Shown here one piece after another: positions 30,559 through 32,767 of a DNA stretch of 32,767 nucleotides. The DNA comes from RH-AL1 sp964247745 (GTDB lineage: Bacteria; Pseudomonadota; Alphaproteobacteria; Rhizobiales; Beijerinckiaceae): positions 1-32,767 of the forward strand of contig CAXTVT010000037.1 of NCBI GenBank assembly GCA_964247745.1, written 5' to 3'. Made by a program: the position numbers and the translations under genes. The notes under the pieces were generated by a model that was given only the letters and a program-made list of their open reading frames with translations, was not told the origin of the DNA and searched no databases. Within the stretch, counting starts at the first letter, position 1. Each line of letters begins with the position of its first letter.

Positions 30559-31879
30559 GGCCAATGCTCCCGTCCGCTGCGACGCTCCATGCCTGGATGC
30601 CGTTGTAATGATAGTAGGCGTTGAGCCCCCTGCCGGCGACCAGCGCCTCGCGGGTCGGCTGCACGGCGCCGGTCTCATCGGTGCAGCGGCTGAGCAGCGT
30701 CGCCGGGTTTCCATTCCAGATCCATGGCAGCATGAACCGCACGGTGCAGATCGGCTCCGGCGTTCCGTCGAGCTTCGCCGCCTCCCAACTTCGGCCGCCG
30801 TCGACCGAGACCTCGACTTTCGCAATCCGGCCACGGCCCGACCAGGCCAACCCCGAGATATCGTAATATCCAGGCGCGGGCAGTCGCATCTCGCCCGAGG
30901 GAAAGGTGATGACCGATTTGGCATCCATCGCGAAGACGAACTGCCATGCCTTGCCGCTCGGCATGAGGTCCGTGTAGCGCGAGGTCTCCTCGCGGGTCAT
31001 GAACGGGTCGCGGCTGACTTCGAGGCGGCGCAGCCACTTGATGTGGGTGTTGCCTTCGTAGCCGGGCAGCAGCAGGCGCAGCGGATAGCCCTGCTCGGGC
31101 CGGATCGCCTCGCCGTTCTGGCCGTAGGCGAGAGTTGCGTCGCTCATCATCTTCTCGAGCGGGATCGAGCGCGTCATCACCGCGCCGTCGGCCCCCTCGG
31201 CCAGCACCCACCGTGCCTCGGGGTCGATCCCGACCTGCTTGGCGACGACGGAGAACGGCACGCCGGTCCAGTCCGAGGTGCTGAGCAGGCCGTGCGAGAG
31301 CTGCACCGAAGGCGCGATTGCGCCGTTGTACTCGGAACCGGTGTTGCCGGAGCATTCGATGAAATGGCGCCGCGTGATCGACGGCATGCGGAGCAGCTCG
31401 GCCATCGAGAAGCGCTTGGCCGTCGTCACCATCCCGTGGACCGCGAGCGAATGCCGCGCCGGATCGATCGTCGGGATCCCGTTGTGATGGCGCTCGTAAT
31501 GCAGGCCGGATGGCGTCAGGGTGCCGAGCGAGGCAGCCAGCGGCGTCAGGCTCCAGGTGGTGTAGCGCGTCGGATTGGGCGCCAGCTGGCGCACGGCGGT
31601 CTCGAATTGCGAACGCGTACCATAGCCGCCGTCGTCACCCGTCGGGCGTCCCTGCTCCCTCGTGGGGTCGGGCGCGACATCGTTGTGCACCGCGCCGGGC
31701 GGCGCGCCCTCAGCCGCCGCGGACCGCGTCAACAGCGGCAGCGCCGCGAGGGACGAGCCGGCGGCAAGAAGGAGGCGTCGACGACCGGCATCGTGGCGCG
31801 CAAACATGCCTTCGGTACAAGGACAGGCTTTTGTCGCGCGATCGGCCGCCAGGCTCCCGCGAGGATCTTCATGGTCCAT
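30545..31879 (-). CDS. soxC: Sulfite dehydrogenase molybdenum subunit (SoxC-like)
   Basis: This 444-aa molybdopterin enzyme of the sulfite oxidase family has an N-terminal twin-arginine signal (GRRRLLLAAGSSLAALPLL), so it is exported folded to the periplasm. SoxC-type blocks include HYERHHNGIPTIDPARHSLAVHGMV, and RRHFIECSGNTGSEYNG with the Mo-ligating Cys176. LRLLLPGYEGNTHIKWLRRLEV and the C-terminal Mo-co dimerisation domain (VSVDGGRSWEAAKL, FMLPWIWNG) are present. It would oxidise sulfite or a SoxY-bound sulfane and pass electrons to the cytochrome encoded downstream. The start at 31879 is the longest; ATG at 31807 would place the Tat motif closer to the N-terminus and is a serious alternative. 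No other sox genes lie in the window. Confidence 0.88.
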   Translation of the reverse strand: MDHEDPRGSLAADRATKACPCTEGMFARHDAGRRRLLLAAGSSLAALPLLTRSAAAEGAPPGAVHNDVAPDPTREQGRPTGDDGGYGTRSQFETAVRQLAPNPTRYTTWSLTPLAASLGTLTPSGLHYERHHNGIPTIDPARHSLAVHGMVTTAKRFSMAELLRMPSITRRHFIECSGNTGSEYNGAIAPSVQLSHGLLSTSDWTGVPFSVVAKQVGIDPEARWVLAEGADGAVMTRSIPLEKMMSDATLAYGQNGEAIRPEQGYPLRLLLPGYEGNTHIKWLRRLEVSRDPFMTREETSRYTDLMPSGKAWQFVFAMDAKSVITFPSGEMRLPAPGYYDISGLAWSGRGRIAKVEVSVDGGRSWEAAKLDGTPEPICTVRFMLPWIWNGNPATLLSRCTDETGAVQPTREALVAGRGLNAYYHYNGIQAWSVAADGSIGRAAA

Positions 31880-32075
31880 CGCCTCAAACTAACGCTCAAC
31901 GCGATCACTGACCAGAGAACCGTGTTTCAACTTTCGATCGCTTGGCGAAGGGCTTGCGGCGCGTGGCGTCCATCTGGGAGGAGGACAGCGTCGAGCCGTG
32001 GAGTGTCGCGCCTGGCCGCGCGTCGAAATCCATGACGTGCTAGCCTGGGACGATTATCTCGACCGGTCCGGCACC

Positions 32076-32663
32076 ATGACCCTTCTCACGCAAACCATGA
32101 CCCGCGCCGCTGAGGGCCTTCCCCGCCGCCGCTTCACGATTGCCGATGTGGAAGCCATGGTGGCGGCCGGGATCATGGAAGAGGACGAGCGCGTCGAACT
32201 GATCGGCGGAGAGCTGGTACCGATGTCGCCCAAAGAAAACCGTCACGAGATGGTCAAGACGGGCTTGCTCGAACGCTGGTACAAGGCGGCGGCGGCCGAC
32301 TTCACTCTTACACCCGAAACGACATTTCGTCTGTCCGAGGACACGTATCTCGAGCCGGATGTCGTGATCTACCGGCGGTCAGACGGGCTCAAGGGCCTCA
32401 ACGGGTCGACTGCCCTTCTGGTGGTCGAGATCGCAGACTCCTCGCTTCGCTACGACATCGGCCGTAAGGCCAACCTCTACGCCGGCTTCGTTGTGCGCGA
32501 GCTCTGGGTCATCGACGCCGTGCGGCTCCAGCTCCGCGTGTTCCGGCAACCGACGCCGGAGGGCTACCGCGAGACTGTCGATCTCACCGCAGCCGAGACG
32601 GCCGTGCCGGCCTTCGCCGCCGACGTGTTCGCGCTGCGGCTGGACGATCTCGACATCGGCTGA
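32076..32663 (+). CDS. Uma2 family (DUF820) nuclease-fold protein
   Basis: This 195-aa protein has the Uma2 architecture, a PD-(D/E)XK-like fold. RRRFTIADVEAMVAAGIMEEDERVELIGGELVPMSP at the N-terminus is followed by the candidate active-site strands LEPDVVIYRR and ALLVVEIADSSLRYDIGRKANLYA, then RELWVIDAVRLQLRVFRQP. The in vivo role of the family is unclear; many copies occur scattered in genomes and activity is largely unproven. The ATG at 32076 is used; in-frame starts at 31998 and 32097 exist and none has a clear Shine-Dalgarno. Confidence 0.85.
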   Translation: MTLLTQTMTRAAEGLPRRRFTIADVEAMVAAGIMEEDERVELIGGELVPMSPKENRHEMVKTGLLERWYKAAAADFTLTPETTFRLSEDTYLEPDVVIYRRSDGLKGLNGSTALLVVEIADSSLRYDIGRKANLYAGFVVRELWVIDAVRLQLRVFRQPTPEGYRETVDLTAAETAVPAFAADVFALRLDDLDIG

Positions 32664-32714
32664 GGCTTCTCGCCCGCCCTTGCCATCGCCGCCGGCCCGC
32701 GCAACAAGCTCCGC

Positions 32715-32767
32715 GTGCTCCACATCTCCGACATCACGCTCCGCCTCGGCCCTCGCGTGCTTTTCGA
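32715..32767 (+). CDS. ABC-F family ATPase, first codons (runs off right edge)
   Basis: From GTG at 32715 the frame reads (M)LHISDITLRLGPRVLF, matching the conserved N-terminus of ABC-F ATPases of the Uup/EttA type in alphaproteobacteria. Only 17 full codons are in the window, so Walker motifs cannot be checked. No obvious Shine-Dalgarno is present. The call rests on this short match only. Confidence 0.55.
   Translation, partial: MLHISDITLRLGPRVLF

Overview
This GC-rich window looks like alphaproteobacterial chromosome, probably Hyphomicrobiales (Rhizobiales) or a close relative. The evidence is a near-complete hopanoid locus (hpnC, hpnD, hpnE, shc, hpnG, hpnH, hpnN), a RecA and an S2 of alphaproteobacterial type, a DnaE2 polymerase, a malonyl-CoA synthetase resembling the Rhodopseudomonas MatB, and a LexA box of the direct-repeat type used in this class. 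I see no tRNA, rRNA, insertion sequence, CRISPR array or prophage, and coding density is high.

Layout. Bases 1-476 hold the 5' part of rpsB (minus), with a promoter and a leader hairpin upstream. A periplasmic cupredoxin (plus) and a small two-TM membrane protein (minus) follow. recA, with a LexA box inside its promoter, and dnaE2 (plus, 1992-6645) form a DNA-damage pair. A large secreted caspase-fold protein (minus, 6649-9135) has lost both catalytic residues. Divergent from it is a cytochrome b561-type subunit followed by a Tat-exported, probably lipid-anchored sulfite-oxidase-family molybdoenzyme (9279-10987).

The hopanoid region spans about 11.0-23.4 kb. On the minus strand, hpnC-hpnD-hpnE-shc-hpnG makes squalene from farnesyl diphosphate, cyclises it to a hopene, and processes adenosylhopane. 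hpnH is on the plus strand, facing hpnG and overlapping its 3' end. hpnN (minus) starts divergently from hpnH and continues into matB and a ketopantoate-reductase-like gene with very tight junctions.

The rest of the window holds a DUF3108 exported protein and a YbbP-type ABC permease without its ATPase (23.7-27.1 kb); a BAX-inhibitor-1 family membrane protein with a good intrinsic terminator; an LhgO-like FAD oxidoreductase (minus); grpE (plus) without dnaK or hrcA beside it; a soxC-soxD type sulfite dehydrogenase pair (minus); a Uma2-family nuclease-fold protein; and the first codons of an ABC-F ATPase at the right edge.

The observations most worth following up are the catalytically dead caspase-like protein with Pro-rich and Gly/Arg-rich tails, the linkage of hpnN to matB and a panE-like gene, and the rearranged hopanoid cluster with an antisense hpnH/hpnG overlap.
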